64,000 nucleotides of DNA from Asticcacaulis sp. MM231. Lineage in GTDB: Bacteria > Pseudomonadota > Alphaproteobacteria > Caulobacterales > Caulobacteraceae. The notes below the pieces were generated by a model, which searched no databases, had not been told where the DNA came from, and saw only the letters and a program-made list of their open reading frames with translations. Where the stretch lies: assembly GCF_964186625.1 (NCBI RefSeq), contig NZ_OZ075109.1:62001-126000 (forward strand), given 5' to 3'. This document shows, in pieces, positions 25,935 through 34,984 of this stretch (position 1 is the stretch's first letter; every line of letters starts with the position of its first letter). Made by a program: the position numbers and the translations under genes.

Positions 25935-26873
25935 ATGACGCTTGACGCTTCCACGTTTGCGATGGCCGGACGCTTCGCCCCCCTGACACGCGACGAGGCG
26001 GCGCTGCTTTTGGATGCTTGCGCCGGTTATGGTCAGGTGGTGATACGCATTACAGGCGCGGATTGCGCGCCTTCGACGCAAACGCCGTGGTCCGCAGGCG
26101 AACGAGAAGCCATGATCCGTGCGGCTCTGGGCCCGTTAACTGAGCGTGTGACGTTCCAGCATGTCCGCGACTATCGCTATCGCCCTGATCTGGCGTCAAA
26201 AGCCATGGTCGAAACCTTACCGGTTGAAAGCCTGCCGGATGTCGCAGCACCTATCCGCGCGGCTTTTCTGCGCGAAGGGCCTGCCGGTGTGCGGGATCTG
26301 GTGCCGGAGGCTGTGCTGGCCTGGCTGCAGGCGTTTGCATCAACGCCCGCTTTTGAGCACCTGCACGCCGAGCAGGTCTATATCGACGACTATCGCAAGA
26401 GCTGGGCGGTCGCGCCCTATCCACCGATCTTCGTGATGGTGGATGCGGTGATTGAACATGGCGAGCATGTTCTTCTGGTCAAACGCGGTGGCCAGCCGGG
26501 CAGGGGGCAATGGGCCTTGCCGGGTGGTTTTGTCGATGACAATGAAACCCTGCTGGATGCGGCCCTGCGGGAGGTCGTTGAGGAAACCGGCCTTGATCTC
26601 GCGCCGGGAACTGTTTCCAAGCATTTGCTTGGCAATCATGTCTTTGATGATCCGAAGCGTTCGGCGCGCGGCCGCACCATCACCCACGCCTTTCATTTCC
26701 GCTTCTCAGAGGGAGAGGTTCCCAAGGTAGAGGCTGCAGACGATGCTGCACAAGCCCTTTGGGTGCCCATTTACAAACTCGAAAGCCTGCGCGATCAGCT
26801 CTTCGAGGATCACGGCGATATTCTTGATTATTTCGGCCTTATAGCCAGCGATGGCGGTATGCGCGGCGACTAG
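25935..26873 (+). CDS. Nudix hydrolase with a degenerate NMN-adenylyltransferase-like N-terminus
   Basis: This 312-residue protein ends in a Nudix domain (about 165-305) with the Nudix box GGFVDDNETLLDAALREVVE then ETGLDL (about 197-222), preceded by YPPIFVMVDAVIEHGEHVLL (about 161-180). The segment YIDDYRKSWAVAPYPP and the overall layout match bifunctional NadM-type NMN adenylyltransferase / ADP-ribose pyrophosphatase. The first 150 residues keep the GRFAPL start and PWSAGEREAMIRAAL, but the nucleotidyltransferase HxGH motif is replaced (TRDE follows GRFAPL) and the C-terminal ISSTxxR motif is not seen. The Nudix part is predicted active on ADP-ribose-like substrates; the N-part probably inactive. 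The stop overlaps the convergent halogenase gene by 4 bp. Confidence 0.85.
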   Translation: MTLDASTFAMAGRFAPLTRDEAALLLDACAGYGQVVIRITGADCAPSTQTPWSAGEREAMIRAALGPLTERVTFQHVRDYRYRPDLASKAMVETLPVESLPDVAAPIRAAFLREGPAGVRDLVPEAVLAWLQAFASTPAFEHLHAEQVYIDDYRKSWAVAPYPPIFVMVDAVIEHGEHVLLVKRGGQPGRGQWALPGGFVDDNETLLDAALREVVEETGLDLAPGTVSKHLLGNHVFDDPKRSARGRTITHAFHFRFSEGEVPKVEAADDAAQALWVPIYKLESLRDQLFEDHGDILDYFGLIASDGGMRGD

Positions 26874-28363
26874 ATATATTTCGCCACGAAATCGGCATGG
26901 CGCATCTGAGCCGCGGCGGTGCGTGCCATGATATCGCGCAGGGAGTTGAGCGCCTTCACCACATTTTCCAGCGGCAGGGCGTCGGCTAGCGGATCGTACG
27001 CGGTGGGCATGATGCCCTGTCCCATCATGACCGCCAGCCAGTTCGGCAGCTTGAAGAGCTCCTGCTCCGTGACAAACACCCGGCCACTTGCGGCAAAAAG
27101 CGCCATACGGTGCTTCAGGCTGTCGGAGACAGTGTTGTGTTTGTTGTAAGACCAGAAAGGTGTGTCATCGCGTTCCGTCGCTTTGTAGTGCAGGACGAGA
27201 AAATCACGGACGTCTTCGTAATCGAAGGCTGTCTGCTGGTTGAAAGTCTCGATCAGTTCCGGTTCGAAGCCCATATCGGGTAGGCACTTAATCAGCTTGG
27301 TGACGCCTTTCTGGATAAGATGGATCGAGGTCGATTCCAGCGGCTCCAGGAAGCCGGCCGATAGACCAATAGCGACGACATTCTTTTTCCAGGCTTTGGC
27401 GCGCCGGCCGGTCTGGAAACGAATGAGGCGCGGATCGGCCAGGGCCTTGCCATCAAGATGGCGCATAAGCATGTCGGTGGCGTCATCATCGCTGACGAAT
27501 CCGGAGGAAAAGACATAGCCGTTGCCGGTGCGGTGCTGCAAAGGAATGCGCCATTGCCAGCCTGCGTCGCGTGCGGTTGAGCGCGTATACGGGGTGAGGT
27601 CACCGACGCCTTCGCACGGCACGGCCACGGCGCGATCGCAGGGTAGAAGACTTGACCAGTCGATATAGCCGGTCTTGAGTGTCTTCTCGATCAATAGGCC
27701 GGCAAAGCCGGTGCAGTCGATAAAGTAATCACCGGCCACCTCACGGCTATCGCTTAGACTGACGCCTGTGACGAAGCCGGTTTCAGGATGCTGGCCGACA
27801 TGAGTGATCCGGCCTTCGATGCGCGTGACGCCGCGTGCCTCGGCATAATCCCGCAGATATCTGGCATAGAGTGAGGCATCGAAATGATAAGCATGGCGGA
27901 CGGTCGAGAGCGCGCTGGCCGGATCGCTGGAGGGGGGGGCGAAGCGGTTGTCACGCGCCAGCAGGGCGCTCAGGCAATAATCGTCAAGGTCACCGCCATG
28001 CCCGGCAGCGCGCGCTTTAAGCCAATAGTGGTGAAAATCGCACGCATCGAGCGGATGACCATAGATGCCAAACGGGTGGAAATAGCGGTGGCCTTTGCGT
28101 GTCCAGTCGACGAACTCGATGGCGAGCTTGAAGGTGGCCTGCGTGCGGCGCATGAAGTCGCGCTCATCGATGCCGAGAAGTTGATTGAAAATAGCAAGTG
28201 GCGGGATGCTGGCCTCGCCAACGCCTATGGTGCCGATTTCATCGGATTCGATCAGGGTGATGCGCGTGCTCGTCTTGCCGAGAAAGCGCGACAGGCCCGC
28301 CGCCGTCATCCAGCCGGCCGTACCGCCACCGACAATGACAATGTGACCGAGGGGCTCAGCCAT
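26870..28363 (-). CDS. Flavin-dependent tryptophan halogenase homologue (second of pair)
   Basis: This 497-residue protein is close to the usual length. It has the FAD motif VGGGTAGWMTAAGLSRFLG (about 10-28), the halogenase lysine context ATFKLAIEFVDW (about 80-91), the family motif GWQWRIPLQHRTGNG (about 268-282) and FLEPLESTSIHLIQ (about 341-354), which holds the glutamate equivalent to the catalytic partner in PrnA/RebH. Both catalytic residues are present. In Caulobacteraceae such genes sit behind TonB receptors in sugar-uptake loci and the true substrate is unknown. Its start overlaps the end of the first halogenase gene by 8 bp. It relies on a flavin reductase not seen here. Confidence 0.9.
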   Translation of the reverse strand: MAEPLGHIVIVGGGTAGWMTAAGLSRFLGKTSTRITLIESDEIGTIGVGEASIPPLAIFNQLLGIDERDFMRRTQATFKLAIEFVDWTRKGHRYFHPFGIYGHPLDACDFHHYWLKARAAGHGGDLDDYCLSALLARDNRFAPPSSDPASALSTVRHAYHFDASLYARYLRDYAEARGVTRIEGRITHVGQHPETGFVTGVSLSDSREVAGDYFIDCTGFAGLLIEKTLKTGYIDWSSLLPCDRAVAVPCEGVGDLTPYTRSTARDAGWQWRIPLQHRTGNGYVFSSGFVSDDDATDMLMRHLDGKALADPRLIRFQTGRRAKAWKKNVVAIGLSAGFLEPLESTSIHLIQKGVTKLIKCLPDMGFEPELIETFNQQTAFDYEDVRDFLVLHYKATERDDTPFWSYNKHNTVSDSLKHRMALFAASGRVFVTEQELFKLPNWLAVMMGQGIMPTAYDPLADALPLENVVKALNSLRDIMARTAAAQMRHADFVAKYI

Positions 28364-29906
28364 GCACGGCGTTGAGAAAATTATCGGACGGGCAATGCTG
28401 GGCGATGAACTGGGCGTGCGTCGGCAATTGCGCCACGACCTGCCGTATGCCGTCGCGTCGCTTCTGCACCAAAGCGCGTAGTTCGGCTTCGGATATGCGG
28501 TCGGCCAGTGGATCGTAGGCCTCAGGGATCATACCCTGGCCATTATAGATGGATATCCATGACGGTTCGGCGAAATGGTCGTATTTGCGCAGGATGACCT
28601 CACCGCGTCGGCGGTAGAGTTCCATCTTGTAGGACAGATCGTCCGGGATTGGCATGTCGGCGCAGTAACGCCACAGCGCTTCATCGCGACGGTTGAGACG
28701 GTAGTGCAGCACGATGAAATCGCGAACCTTTTCATAGGCGTCGAGCGTGCGGGCATTGTATTCATCACGCAGGAAAGGATCGATATCGCGGGATGGAAAC
28801 AGTTCCAGCAGGCGGATGATGCCGAGCTGTATAAAGTTGATGGAGGTTGATTCCAAAGGTTCCAGAAAACCGGAAGAGAGCCCGACGCAGATGCAGTTCT
28901 TATCCCAGAACCTGTTGCGATGGCCGGTGACGAACCGGATCAGCGTGGGGTCTTTGAGCGCGGGCGCGTCGAGATTGTTCAGCAGAATGTCGCGGGCGGT
29001 ATCATCGTCCATAAAGCGACTGGAATAGACGTGGCCGTTACCGGTGCGGTGCTGGAGCGGAATGCGCCATTGCCAGCCCGCCGCATGAGCGGTTGAGCGC
29101 GTGTACGGGATCAACTCCGTATTCTTTAGCCCTACCGCTGAGTTACTTGTGGGCTTTGATGTCGGCACGGCCCATGCGCGGTCCACCGGCAGGTAGTCCG
29201 ACCAGTCAGTATAGCCTGCTTTGAGCGCGCCTTCGATCAGCAGGCCGCGAAAGCCGGTACAATCGACGAAGAGATCCGCGGTTTCCATGCTGCCGTCGTC
29301 AAGCGTGAGGCTCTCGATCGAACCGTCCTCGCTGCACAGATTGACTGCACTGATCTTCGCGTTACGACGTTTCACACCGCGCGCCTCGCAATGGCTACGC
29401 AGGAATTTGGCATAAAGCGATGCGTCGAAATGAAAGGCGTAGCTGTAATCGTGCATCGGCGAGCGCGGATCCGGATTGGGCGGAAAGAACTTGCCGGCAT
29501 AGGCCATCTGGGTCGCCAAGCTGTAGGCTTCCAACGGTGTGTGATCCCCCGAGGCCCGGAGCTTGCGCCAGATCTGGTGCGCGGCGAGCCCTTCGTGCAT
29601 GGCGCCGTAGTCACCGAAGGGGTGGAAATAGCGGTTGCCCTTGTGCCCCCAGTCACGGAATTCGATGCCGAGCTTGAAGGTGGCCTCGGTGGCGCGGATG
29701 AATTCGGCCTCATTCACGCCGATATGATCGTTGAAAACGCGCATGGTCGGTATGGTGGCTTCGCCGACGCCAATGATGCCGATATCCTCGGATTCGATCA
29801 GCAGGATTTCGACCGTTTTGCCGAGGCCCGCCGTCAGCGCCGCCGCGGACATCCAGCCGGCGGTGCCGCCGCCTGCAATGATGATCTTCCGGATAGGTTC
29901 GGCCAT
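28356..29906 (-). CDS. Flavin-dependent tryptophan halogenase homologue (first of pair)
   Basis: This 516-residue protein is a paralogue of the downstream gene. It has the FAD motif AGGGTAGWMSAAALTAGLG (about 10-28), ATFKLGIEFRDW (about 74-85) with the presumed catalytic Lys, GWQWRIPLQHRTGNG (about 278-292) and FLEPLESTSINFIQ with the catalytic Glu (about 350-363). It is longer than its partner by an insertion before the WxWxIP motif (TSKPTSNSAVGLKNTELIPY). It follows the large TonB receptor, with a terminator hairpin in the gap (29950-29982). A perfect origin-iteron sequence lies inside the gene at 29536-29551. Confidence 0.9.
   Translation of the reverse strand: MAEPIRKIIIAGGGTAGWMSAAALTAGLGKTVEILLIESEDIGIIGVGEATIPTMRVFNDHIGVNEAEFIRATEATFKLGIEFRDWGHKGNRYFHPFGDYGAMHEGLAAHQIWRKLRASGDHTPLEAYSLATQMAYAGKFFPPNPDPRSPMHDYSYAFHFDASLYAKFLRSHCEARGVKRRNAKISAVNLCSEDGSIESLTLDDGSMETADLFVDCTGFRGLLIEGALKAGYTDWSDYLPVDRAWAVPTSKPTSNSAVGLKNTELIPYTRSTAHAAGWQWRIPLQHRTGNGHVYSSRFMDDDTARDILLNNLDAPALKDPTLIRFVTGHRNRFWDKNCICVGLSSGFLEPLESTSINFIQLGIIRLLELFPSRDIDPFLRDEYNARTLDAYEKVRDFIVLHYRLNRRDEALWRYCADMPIPDDLSYKMELYRRRGEVILRKYDHFAEPSWISIYNGQGMIPEAYDPLADRISEAELRALVQKRRDGIRQVVAQLPTHAQFIAQHCPSDNFLNAVHG
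29536..29551 (-). repeat. Distal iteron, perfect match, inside a halogenase gene
   Basis: GGTGTGTGATCCCCCG again, identical over all 16 bp to the site at 25855-25870 and the reverse complement of an origin iteron form. Here it falls in coding sequence (residues of the segment GDHTP, about 120-124). Confidence 0.75.
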
Positions 29907-29949
29907 GTTCGTCTCCCGCAGGGCCGTTATAGTCGCTTGGTCCTTACAT

Positions 29950-29982
29950 AAAAAGCCCCTTCCGATGGGTACAGGAAGGGGC
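29950..29982 (-). terminator. Terminator between the TonB receptor and the halogenases
   Basis: On the minus strand GCCCCTTCC-type arms (29955-29963 and 29974-29982, perfect 9-bp stem, 10-nt loop) are followed by a run of U (A at 29950-29954). It lies between the receptor stop (30054) and the halogenase start (29906), so halogenase expression is likely attenuated or partly independent. Confidence 0.75.
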
Positions 29983-30009
29983 CAGGTCAGGAGAAGCCGT
30001 CCGGGGAGG

Positions 30010-30040
30010 ACGAAACCGGCTGGACGAGGACCGGTTTCGT
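30010..30040 (-). other. Perfect 10-bp hairpin just after the TonB receptor
   Basis: ACGAAACCGG (30010-30019) and CCGGTTTCGT (30031-30040) form a perfect 10-bp stem with an 11-nt loop, starting 14 bp beyond the receptor stop. No U-run follows. It may stabilise the receptor mRNA 3' end, with the true terminator at 29950-29982. Confidence 0.6.
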
Positions 30041-30053
30041 TACATCGATGCGT

Positions 30054-32903
30054 TTAGTACGTGGCGCGCAGCACGACGGAGATACGACGGTCCGTCTTGA
30101 TGGCCGAATACCATTGGGTTTCCAGCGGGTTGGTCAGATCGCTGGATACCAGTTGCTTGGTGGTGGAGTGACCCAGATTCACTGCCTGGACGCCGATCTT
30201 GTAATTCGCATTGATCGTATAGAAGATTGAGCCATCGAGCTGACCATAGTCGTCAGACCACAGCGGACGATTTACGTTGGCTGCCGACGTGGTGTAGAGG
30301 TATTTGGAACGCCAGTTGTAGGCCAGGCGAGCCGAGATACCGTACTTTTCATACATGAGCGCCGCATTGTAGCTGTCCGGCGACATGCCTTCCAACGGCA
30401 GGGCGTTGAGTGCGCTGCCATCGGTTGCGCCGGAGTTACGGCCACCCGACGAGTTGATATGGGTGTAGTTCGCCTGGACGCCCAGGCCATTGAACGGCGC
30501 GGGAAGGAAATCGTAGAACTGCTGGTAAGCGACTTCGAAGCCCTCGGCCTTACCTTCGACACTTCCGTTGAAGCGGCGCGCCACTTCAAAGTCAAGGGTG
30601 ATGCCGTTGTTGGTGTAGGTTTCAGTTTGGGTACCGTTGTAGATGTAGTTCGACAGGTCCTTCTTGAACAGATCCACCGTGAAGCTGCCGGTGGGCGAGA
30701 AATACCATTCGGCCGTGAGGTCATATTGATTGGCTTCAATCGGCTTAAGATCGGGATTGCCACCCGAACCTGTCAGTTGGTAATCCGTCAGTTCCCCGGC
30801 AGTTGTCAGCGTGAAGCTGGAACTGAGAGCTGTATAGGGGCTCAACCAGGCGAGATCAGGACGAACCATGCCTTTGGATGCAGCAAAGCGGAATTGAAGC
30901 TGGTCGCTCCATTTCAGGCGCACATTCAGGCTCGGCAGCGTGTTCGTATATTTATGGCTCCCGCCGTAGGACTGGAAGAAGGGATTGCCATTGCCACCCG
31001 TGAAGGTGAAGACATCATTGTAAACATCGCAGTTGGTCACGCAGGGCTGGGCCGTGGTCGGCACCGCCATGTAAATGTAGCTTTCACCGTCAGATTTGGT
31101 CTCTACGACGCGAACACCGAAGTTACCATCCAGGATATGACCGTTCACTTCTCCGCCAAATTTGGCTGTGATATAGCCGGCCGTTGTTTTTTCGTTTTGC
31201 GAATTAAGACCATTACCGTTTGTACCGCCGGTGAAGTCCTGGAGCGGACTCCAGCCCCAGCCCGAGGTGTTCGCGGAAGCCAGCATGGCAGCGGTTGCAG
31301 CCGTGCCTTGATTGACGACGGAGGCGTCCGGGAACACCACTGTGCCTGGAACAGGCACGTCGCCATTCATGAAGTTGCTGAAATCGCGTATGTCATAGGT
31401 ACCTGAACCCGTATCGGTTGCATACTCGGTATTGCCGGCATTGCCCCAGTATTGGGCAGACAGGAAGCCCCAGTTGTAAGTCGATTGGCGGGTAATGTAG
31501 TCCTTGTCCGTTGTGCGGACGCCGAACTTGAAGCTTTTGAGCCAGCCTGCATCGATCTCGTAGTCGCCGTCGATACGGGCGGCGATTTCCTTGCCTTGGT
31601 TCTTTTCGATATGATCCATCGCAGCCGACCACCAGTAGGTCGACGGATCGGCAGTGGTGTTGGGCGATGAAATGCCGATCACCGGTAGGTCACCGCTGAT
31701 ATCGATTGACGCGTCTACCTTGTTGGCAATTTGCAAAAACGCCGTGTTCGAGAGCACATTGGCGGTGGAGCGAACATACTGCACGTCGCCCGCAAGTGTC
31801 AGCTTGTCATTCACATTCCAACGGCCGTGCAGCGAAACATCGGTCGTTTCATTATGGTCTTCGCCGTAACGTGTATTCGACGTGATGCCCGCATTTTTGA
31901 CCGTACCGCTTTTGAAGACGCCGTTGGAGTCATATTGGTAGGTAGCCATGGAATCTGCCGACGAAAATTCGCTGCTGTCGTTATAGAAACCAACATTGTA
32001 TTCGGTGTTCTTCGGCTCGGCTTTGGCATTCAGCACCGAAAGGGTGAATTCCAGATCATCGCTCGGGCGCCATTGCAAAGCGCCATTGATGGCGGTGCGC
32101 TTTTGGTTCCATTCGATGGTGCGCCAGCCCATTGTATTCGGTATCAACTTGTCGCCAACCTGATTGTAACGATCAACGGCGATGACATTGGTCATATTGC
32201 CTTCGCTGACCAGCGAATAATTAAGCAGTGCGCCGATTTCACCGATCGATGTATCCCAGCGGTTCGAATAGATGGCGCTGGCGGAATAGTGGTTCTTCTT
32301 TTGCAGATCGCCTTCGGTCGCGTCGACAGAGAATGCCATGATAGGTTTCTTCTGGTCAAAAGGCAGGCGTGTGCGCAGGTTAACCGTGCCACCTATGCCG
32401 CCTTCGATCATGTCAGCCGATGCGTTTTTGTAAACGTCCACGCCGGCGAGCAGGTCGGCGGAGACGTCACCCCAGGACAGGCCGCGACCGTTCTTGGCCG
32501 AGAAAATATCTCGTCCGTTGGTTTCAGAACGCACCCATTGCAGGCCGCGGATTTCGACGCCACCGGCTTCAGCCGTCATGCGGATCGGATCATTGGCTTC
32601 AGCCGCGCGCTGGATGGTGACGCCGGAAATGCGTTGCAAAGCGTCGGCGACCGAACGGTCGGGCAGGGCGCCGATATCGACGGCGGTGACCGAGTTGACG
32701 ATGACGTCCAAATCTTTTTTGATCTTTTGCGAGCTCTTGAGCTGGGCGCGTTGGCCGGTGACAACCACGATCGTTTCGTCGGCCGCAGGGGCGGGTGCCG
32801 CGGCATCCTGCGCGTGAGCCATGCCGCTAAGCGACAGAACGGCCAGAACGGCCATGGAAGCGGTGCCTGTGAGCAGGCCCGATTTTTTCGTAGAGGTTAT
32901 CAT
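30054..32903 (-). CDS. TonB-dependent receptor, Xanthomonas/Caulobacter type
   Basis: This 949-residue outer-membrane receptor has a signal peptide (about 1-32, ending MAHAQ), a TonB-box-like ETIVVVTGQRA (about 45), a plug (about 60-190: ALPDRSVADALQRISGVTIQ, GGVEIRGLQW, ADMIEGGIGGTVNLRTR) and a large barrel ending SVVLRATY. The plug wording is typical of the receptors abundant in Xanthomonas and Caulobacter for plant or algal carbohydrates. ATG at 32903 is chosen for the strong GGGAG upstream. A LacI-type operator lies 261 bp upstream (33164-33177). The halogenase genes follow on the same strand. Confidence 0.93.
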   Translation of the reverse strand: MITSTKKSGLLTGTASMAVLAVLSLSGMAHAQDAAAPAPAADETIVVVTGQRAQLKSSQKIKKDLDVIVNSVTAVDIGALPDRSVADALQRISGVTIQRAAEANDPIRMTAEAGGVEIRGLQWVRSETNGRDIFSAKNGRGLSWGDVSADLLAGVDVYKNASADMIEGGIGGTVNLRTRLPFDQKKPIMAFSVDATEGDLQKKNHYSASAIYSNRWDTSIGEIGALLNYSLVSEGNMTNVIAVDRYNQVGDKLIPNTMGWRTIEWNQKRTAINGALQWRPSDDLEFTLSVLNAKAEPKNTEYNVGFYNDSSEFSSADSMATYQYDSNGVFKSGTVKNAGITSNTRYGEDHNETTDVSLHGRWNVNDKLTLAGDVQYVRSTANVLSNTAFLQIANKVDASIDISGDLPVIGISSPNTTADPSTYWWSAAMDHIEKNQGKEIAARIDGDYEIDAGWLKSFKFGVRTTDKDYITRQSTYNWGFLSAQYWGNAGNTEYATDTGSGTYDIRDFSNFMNGDVPVPGTVVFPDASVVNQGTAATAAMLASANTSGWGWSPLQDFTGGTNGNGLNSQNEKTTAGYITAKFGGEVNGHILDGNFGVRVVETKSDGESYIYMAVPTTAQPCVTNCDVYNDVFTFTGGNGNPFFQSYGGSHKYTNTLPSLNVRLKWSDQLQFRFAASKGMVRPDLAWLSPYTALSSSFTLTTAGELTDYQLTGSGGNPDLKPIEANQYDLTAEWYFSPTGSFTVDLFKKDLSNYIYNGTQTETYTNNGITLDFEVARRFNGSVEGKAEGFEVAYQQFYDFLPAPFNGLGVQANYTHINSSGGRNSGATDGSALNALPLEGMSPDSYNAALMYEKYGISARLAYNWRSKYLYTTSAANVNRPLWSDDYGQLDGSIFYTINANYKIGVQAVNLGHSTTKQLVSSDLTNPLETQWYSAIKTDRRISVVLRATY

Positions 32904-33580
32904 AACATCTCCCTGGTGATCCTTGGCGGCCGCCCTTATTAGGTACGATCGCCGACTAAACAACATGCAGAGGCAGGGAAAGGATGCGTCGCGTTGACTC
33001 CGCGTGCATATGAAGCAGTATTTAAATGTAAAACCTTAATTCGGCCTGTTTAGGCCGGCATCAAGCGTTCGCCAATCCTGAATTCTTTCCCAACTTTTGC
33101 AGACACGATACTCGCCGGCGGCTTTCGCTATGGTAGCGATCACAGCCCTGGGTTCGCGTTCGTTGACAACGTTATCATACAGTCGGAAAAGTAAAAGTTC
33201 TTATTCCGGTTTGTCATATAATTGATGGTGTGTTGCCAAAAATGACACACAAACCCTTGAAATAACACAAACTATTTTAAGTGTGATAAATTGAAGTTTA
33301 TAAATTTCAAATTTGAAACTCATTTCACACACGTAACATATCCGTGCTAATTGATATCGGTAAATCTACTATAGGAAATTTAATATAAATATTCACCTTA
33401 AAGTATTTTGCATGTGAATGCGCTTTCAGCATTTTGAGCATCAGAACACCGCCCTTCGAAAGGTCCGTCTGTGACATAAATGCGCGTATCGCCGTTATTT
33501 CGCCGGTGAGGCGATACAGATGACGCCTCATGCGTTGCGCATTGGTTAATATTTGTTAACTCTAGGGCGGGGACGCCAAA
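32904..33580. other. Intergenic control region of the TonB receptor
   Basis: This holds a 677-bp gap between the receptor start (minus strand) and the next plus-strand gene. It contains the LacI-type operator at 33164-33177 and an AT-rich stretch (about 33180-33420). No credible gene: the one open frame at 33325-33531 lacks a ribosome site and family resemblance. Confidence 0.6.
33164..33177. promoter_or_regulatory. LacI-type operator upstream of the TonB receptor
   Basis: TGACAACGTTATCA matches the palindrome TGACAAGGTTGTCA found upstream of lacI (20483-20496), differing at the centre and one arm base. It is a plausible target of the LacI regulator encoded at 19124-20206. Confidence 0.65.
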
Positions 33581-34968
33581 ATGGCATCCGGTTCTACGGG
33601 GGTAGACGTGGGCTCGTTATTACCTGACTCGGTCGATGTGGCGGCGGGGCTGGTCTTTGTGTACCTGCTGATGAGCCTGCTCACCACGGTCGTGCGCGAG
33701 GCGATCGAAGGTCTGTGCAAGCGACGTGCTGTCAATCTCGAAAAGGGTTTGATCGAGATCCTGTGCGATCACCCGCCCGAACATGCCACCAGTAAGACAG
33801 CCAAGGTGGGGCCGGATTTCACCGGCTACGAGATGCTGAAAAATTTCTACGATCACCCGCTCACCATGTCGCTCTATCGTGGGCGCTACACCGCGCCCAA
33901 CAAGCGCACACTGTTCGGTGGTCGCCACCTGCCATCCTACATCCCGAGCGGTCACTTCGCGTTCGTCGTGCTTGACATGCTGGCCAGTCGCGGCGGTCAG
34001 CAGACCGAAGGCCGTCTAGATCCGCAGGCCATCCTGACCGCCTCGCGTGACCTGCCCAATGCCCGCCTGGCCAAGATGGTTCAGTTCGCCGTCAGCAATT
34101 CGGGGGGGATATCGACAAGGCGCGGCTGTTCATGGAGAACTGGTACAATGCCACGATGGACCGCGTGTCAGGCTGGTATCGCCATGAAACCCAGACCCTG
34201 ATCTTCTGGCTGGCGCTCGTCGTCTGTGTCGTGCTCAATGTCAACACGGTGGTTATCGCCCAGAGCCTTTATCTCAGCCCGTCCCTGCGCAAAGCGGTCG
34301 AGGCGTCGTCGCAGCAATATTACACCACGCACTCGACGCTTGAGACCTCGGCGATGACGCTGGAGTCATCGAAAAACCCCTTGAGCGCCCTCGACCTGCC
34401 GCTGGGCTGGAACGACACGACGATCGACACCATGAATCACCTTTTCCGCTTTTGTAGTCCGAAAGCTTCGGGCGGTTGTCCGGAGCCGGTCAAGGTGACG
34501 AAGATGCCGAAGTGGGCCGGCACGACCTGGGATAACCTGCCGACCAAGCTCAGCCAGTCATGGCAGAATATCTCTGAGCGCACGGTTAATCTCTACAGAG
34601 GCACGCCGTCACTCGGTGACAATGCCCTGTTCAACATCCTGCCCTTGATCTCACTCTTTATGGGCTGGCTCATGACCGCCTTTGCCGTCACACTGGGCGC
34701 GCCGTTCTGGTTCGATATCCTGTCCAAGCTGATGACCGTGCGCTCGACGCTCAAGCCCAAGGATGGTGGTGGCGGTGTGACCGGCTTTGATGGTCTGGGC
34801 GCGCTGGCCACGGCCTTCGCTCCGGCGCCGGCCGCAACGCAAACAATGGCGCAGCTTGACTATCAGCCGGCACTGGTGGCTTCCTCGGGCGCCACAGCGA
34901 CACCCGACGATGGCGACCTGGCCTATCTCAAGGCGCTCGATCCCGCCATGCGCCCGCGCGACGCTTGA
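33581..34968 (+). pseudogene. Membrane protein of unknown function, frameshifted at a G7 run
   Basis: Two overlapping frames (33581-34201 and 34132-34968) are parts of one gene of about 460 codons. The first part has a membrane helix (VDVAAGLVFVYLLMSLLTTV) and reads correctly to AVSNSGG at about 34105; there a run of seven G (34102-34108) shifts the frame, and the continuation DIDKARLFMENWYNATMDRV is in the second frame. The C-terminal part has two further helices (LIFWLALVVCVVLNVNTVVI; ILPLISLFMGWLMTAFAVTL). A change to eight or five G would restore it. The murein-hydrolase gene starts 16 bp downstream, so they form an operon. I do not recognise the family. A homopolymer miscall is as likely as true decay. 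Confidence 0.75.
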
Positions 34969-34984
34969 AACAGGGCAGGGGGTC

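Noticed and set aside
27151..27166. Partial iteron-like sequence GGTGTGTCATC in a halogenase gene
   Set aside because: Only the first 11 bases fit; the G-run half of the iteron is missing, so it is within chance expectation.
33325..33531. 68-codon minus-strand frame upstream of the TonB receptor
   Set aside because: AT-rich, no ribosome site, no family resemblance, and lies in a regulatory gap.
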